A stretch of 64,000 bases of DNA. Origin: Camarhynchus parvulus (lineage: Eukaryota > Chordata > Aves > Passeriformes > Thraupidae). Location of the stretch: NCBI RefSeq assembly GCF_901933205.1, contig NC_044573.1, forward strand, positions 35,684,993 to 35,748,992, read 5' to 3'. The notes below the pieces were generated by a model that saw only the letters and a program-made list of their open reading frames with translations, was not told the origin of the DNA and made no database searches. Below, in pieces: positions 60,435 through 64,000 of this stretch (its first letter is position 1; each line of letters opens with the position of its first letter). Both the position numbers and the translations under genes were made by a program.

Positions 60435-63252
60435 GTAAGCACTTCCCACTAAAAATACAAGCTCTTGGCCCCTGCCCCCTAATTTGTTATGCATGCTTTT
60501 AAAAACCCAAAACAACCACCAGAGTATATATTTTAGATAGAGGAAAAGTAACCTAAAATGTAGTTAATACTCTTCAGTTGTTAAAGGCTCTGGTGAAACG
60601 ATGGCAGCTTTTGAGAATTCAGTTACAGAGCAACATGAGATGTAGTTTGTGTTACAGATAGTAGGATATTCATGGTAATATCTCAGCTTTCTCACCTTCC
60701 TTCATATCTTTACCATCCATTTTGAGGAATGTGCTATTCCTTACTTGATACATAAAGCTCTCTTGTATTATGAATGTTCCCTTGGAGTTCTGCTGTTATT
60801 TAAATATATAAGGAGTTCAAAAACATCAGCCTGTTTGGTCACCACTCTCACTTTGGCAGGTGATAGATTGAGATACCACATTCCGCTTTTCAAGTCCTTT
60901 TTATTCCCTGATGTTGCTTAAAGCTTAAATGCCCATGGAGTCTTCAATCAAAATCAATTTAATATTGCCTTTTTCCCTAAATTAATCTGTTTTAGTAGCA
61001 TCATTGTTTGTTGTAATATACATGATGTCCAGTCTCTTGAGTATTTTAGCCAAGGTATTTGTAGTGACAATCCACTGCGCTTACTTGAAGCTGCTGCTGC
61101 AGATGTCACTGTCAGGATAGAGGACGTGTATTTCTCTGAAGTATTTTATAAAGATTTACATTTTCAGACCAGCTAGCTGCTTTGGGAAATCCAAAGCTAC
61201 TATCAGAGATATTATGAGCAGATTCCTTACTTTCTGAAGTTTGACTTACAGAAATGAAAGTGACCAACAGTTTTGAGCATTTCAATAGATTTTTAAAGCC
61301 ACTGTTTCCTGCATGACCGTTGGGTCACTAGATCATTGATCAGGATTTTAAAACTCCAATTCACTTCTGGATAAATAATATTTCTATGGCTTTTTAATGG
61401 AGAAAAAAATCTATCTCATTAGATGACTTGCAATTTAAGTGCAGGTGTTTCACATCTGTGAGAATATTGCATGAGGCTTTATGCCCAATAGTGTGTATAG
61501 TGGAGTACAGAATACATCCTTATGTTGACTGCTATATAGTCACAAAAAAATATATTGAGTATCATATGGAATTGGTTATTTTAGTGATTTTTTTCTCAGT
61601 GAAAAAAACTTCAGTAATCTCTTAGTAGGAAATACTGTTGAGCTTTTCCCATTTAATGACTACTTGCATGATTTAAAAACATGTTCCTTTCTATAACAGG
61701 TTAAATTGATAATATTTCAGACTTTTCTATGAAAAATGTGTGAAAGTGGGATACTTCAGAAGGGGGTAATGTATTTACTGCAGCATCCCATGTTAGTATA
61801 AAAGCCACTAAAATAAAAAGCTTCTAAAATATTTGTACAAAGTAAATTGTCTTCTAGAGAGACACTGAGAGACCAGATTTGTATGCCCAGGTGTTGAGAG
61901 ATCTTATCAGAGCTGTGGTAGAATAAGGCTCACATTTCTGTTTTTCATTTGAGAGAATATGACCTGAAGCAAGATTTCCTATGTCCTAAGTATGCATCTG
62001 AAGGGACAGACACCAAATTTTCTGTCTTACTTGTTTGACCAGAATTTCCACCCTCAGTTGGGTGTTTTTATGGCAAGTTTTGATATTAGATGTCCCAGTA
62101 AAAAGTATTTCCTTATTCTGAATCCACTCAATTTAATTAGTTTGACCCTTCATATTTTCTATTACTAAGACACCATCAGAACATATTGTGCAGTTAATGC
62201 ATACTGATTAATGTATAGTTTAACTCGTCTCTGGAGAGCTTTTAGCTGCTTTGTGCTTTTATTTTAGATACTAATTCATTTTAAAACCCTGATGTGTTCA
62301 AAGCAGGATTTGTGAACTTACCAATGCCCAACTTGGTGGATCCCTCAGGCTGCCATAAGAATTCCCACCCAGGAGACTAAATCTTTTTTGTTTCATCCCA
62401 ACATGGCTCTATCTAGACCAATAAGGACAAGGAAGCCCTGCCCCCTCAAGACCCTAAAGGTCTCCCTGACCCTGACAGGAGTATAACTATTCTCTTTGAT
62501 GGGGAGGAAGACTGACTTGTATTTCTTTCTCATTTTACTCTTCCAGTAGAACTGCAAAACATGATGCTCATATAGAGCACCTGTAGAGATAGAGCAAGTG
62601 CAGTTGCCTGACTTTATTCAACTTTTTCTCTAACAGCTTTATAAATAAGGTTATTTCCCCTCTGTTCCGGTAGTGATTTGGCTTCTTATGATCCCCATCT
62701 TGTTTTTAGCCAGCCTTTTTCAATTCAGTGGAATTTTAATCTGGACTGTTAAGAGGCCTCTGATGTAGTCAGGTGGGATCCTGTGGATCCAGTGTTGATA
62801 CTGGTGGATAGTGTTCTGCTCCTATAGTACAGGGCTGGTGAGCTTTTTCCCTTTGATTTCTACAAAAAAGAAAATGATAGCAGTAGCGGTCTTCATTGTG
62901 CAGTATAGATGACAAAGACTATTTGCACATTTAAATTAATATGTAGAAAGGATATACTGTTTAAAGGGGATTAAGTAAAAAAATCTTGATATATTGACAG
63001 ATAAGCATAACTGAAGAAAAATGGTAAACTGGAGTGGAAACCTCCTGGGGAAAATAGCCAGAACATGCTTTTGGGAGAATGCTCAATCATATTAGCATGC
63101 TATGCATAGCTTCTCTTTAAGAAGTTTTTTTTATAAATATGTATATACTATATGAAATTAAATTTCTTAGTGGTAGTCATTATATTTTCCACTATGTCAA
63201 CATATTGCACTTTTAGACTCCTAAAAGGAATATTTTCCCATCCCAAATCTAG
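60435..63252 (+). other. LTBP1: Intron G-H (2.8 kb)
   Basis: Unique AT-rich sequence; no repeat, exon or RNA gene recognised. The acceptor has only a moderate pyrimidine tract (ttttcccatcccaaatctag). Confidence 0.88.
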
Positions 63253-63486
63253 CTGCTTTTAAGGAAATCTGCCCTGGTGGAATGGGTTATACGGTTTCTG
63301 GCCCTCACAGAAACAAGCTATATCATCACCCTGCAGTTAGAGTACAGCCACCTGCCATTGGCAAGACCCCGATTACTCAACCTGTTGCTAAAGGTACTTC
63401 TCCTCCACCTCTCCCAGCAAAGGAAGAGCCAGTGGAGGCACTGACCTTCTCACAGAAAAGTGAGACTGAGATGGCTGTACAAGAAG
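63253..63486 (+). CDS. LTBP1: LTBP1 exon H: end of TB1 and start of proline-rich hinge
   Basis: This exon encodes residues 398-475 plus one base. The first residues (AAFKEICPGGMGYTVSG) complete TB1 with C404 and are conserved. After HRNKLYHH the sequence differs from mammals, then returns to the conserved block TQPVAKGTSPPPLPAKEEP, followed by a Glu/Ser-rich tail. This is the protease-sensitive proline-rich hinge that separates the N-terminal domains from the long cbEGF array. The acceptor AG is at 63251-63252, and the donor GTGAGA starts at 63487 (GAA G/gtgaga), phase 1 at both ends, 234 bp. A reading frame continuing to 63506 is intronic read-through. Confidence 0.94.
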
Positions 63487-64000
63487 GTGAGAGTGGGGAA
63501 ATTTAGTCTTTCTCTGTTTCTGTGCATGTGTCTTCCATGGTTTGTTTCTTTTGTGGCAGCCGCTCCCCACAGCAGAGCATTCCGTGGTGCCCAGTGTGTG
63601 GCATCACGGGATTTACTCCTCACGGGCTGTGGGTAGGTCCTGCCAGATGCTCAGACCACGGAGAGAGAGCGAGACTGCTTTAATCTCAATCATTTTTATG
63701 ATCAGAAATAGTACATGTTTTTTAAGTCTTTTTATAAGACTTAAAAAACTTATTTTTATATATTTATATAAATGAATTCTAAAAAGAAAAGCTGCAATGA
63801 AAAATAAGAATTTATATGAAATTTCTACCACTCCTTCCCAGAAAAAAAGTCATATTTGCAGAGAAAAAAAACCCCAAACCACTCTTACTTGTCTAAAGAA
63901 AAGTCAAATTTTAAAACTTGATTTTTTTTTCTTCAGTAAATCCTTGCAAATTTGTTAGTGGCAAATTATATATCATTATGACATTAATTTACCTTTAAAG
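63487..64000 (+). other. LTBP1: Start of the intron after exon H (open to the right)
   Basis: A GTGAGA donor is followed by AT-rich unique sequence to the window end. No next exon was reached. Confidence 0.85.

Larger units (their letters stand above)
1..64000 (+). other. LTBP1: LTBP1 gene, internal part (long-isoform intron through the hinge-region exon)
   Basis: The whole window lies inside one gene, LTBP1, a secreted extracellular-matrix glycoprotein of the fibrillin/LTBP family that tethers latent TGF-beta. Eight exons match the LTBP1 protein in order. Every junction is GT-AG, and reading frames join without a stop for 1426 nt (475 codons plus one base). Introns measure 17688, 3379, 10771, 5902, 13523, 669 and 2818 bp. 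The 3' half of the gene (the cbEGF array, the LAP-binding TB domain and the C-terminus) lies beyond 64000. The long-isoform 5' exons lie before position 1. Gene identity rests on recognising the protein family and on near-identity to remembered mammalian LTBP1 segments; no database search was run. Confidence 0.95.

Noticed and set aside
1..64000. tRNA, rRNA, snoRNA or CRISPR-like arrays
   Set aside because: No cloverleaf with A/B boxes, C/D-box pair with guide context, or spaced repeat array was recognised on reading; a covariance search was not possible.

Overview
The window is vertebrate nuclear DNA from a bird. It is AT-rich, has long introns, and carries several CR1 LINE fragments plus an ERVL-type solo LTR of the kind common in avian genomes. 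I saw no mammalian SINEs or L1. The species cannot be fixed from the sequence.

One protein-coding gene was recognised: LTBP1 (latent TGF-beta binding protein 1), on the + strand and open at the 3' side. Eight coding exons (A-H) have GT-AG boundaries and matching codon phases: 7311/7366-7533, 25222-25446, 28826-29103, 39875-39977, 45880-45951, 59475-59597, 60267-60434 and 63253-63486. They join into about 475 codons: a short-isoform signal peptide, a conserved N-terminal Cys-rich segment, an EGF domain, a linker, the 8-Cys hybrid domain (split over three exons), a calcium-binding EGF domain, the first triple-cysteine TB domain, and the start of the proline-rich hinge. LTBP1 binds the latent TGF-beta propeptide covalently through a later TB domain outside this window and anchors it in the extracellular matrix.

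Layout. 1-7000 is sequence upstream of the short isoform, expected to be a large intron of the long isoform (LTBP1L); it holds two + strand CR1 copies. About 7000-7310 is the likely promoter and 5'UTR of LTBP1S. Exon A works in two ways: as the first coding exon of LTBP1S from the ATG at 7311, or from an internal splice acceptor at 7366 for LTBP1L. The intron at 7534-25221 carries a reverse CR1, a candidate hAT-type DNA transposon and a solo LTR with a perfect 5-bp target duplication. The introns at 25447-28825 and 29104-39874 share a 109-bp direct duplication. The intron at 39978-45879 has a CR1 lacking its 3' tail and paired CRE/AP-1 consensus sites. The intron at 45952-59474 carries a reverse CR1, a perfect hairpin, and a 531-bp segment flanked by 16-bp identical repeats.

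No tRNA, rRNA, CRISPR array or second gene was recognised. The most notable signals are the dual use of the exon A pyrimidine tract as splice signal and signal-peptide code, two upstream ORFs before the LTBP1S start, and the dated or boundary-defined mobile elements.
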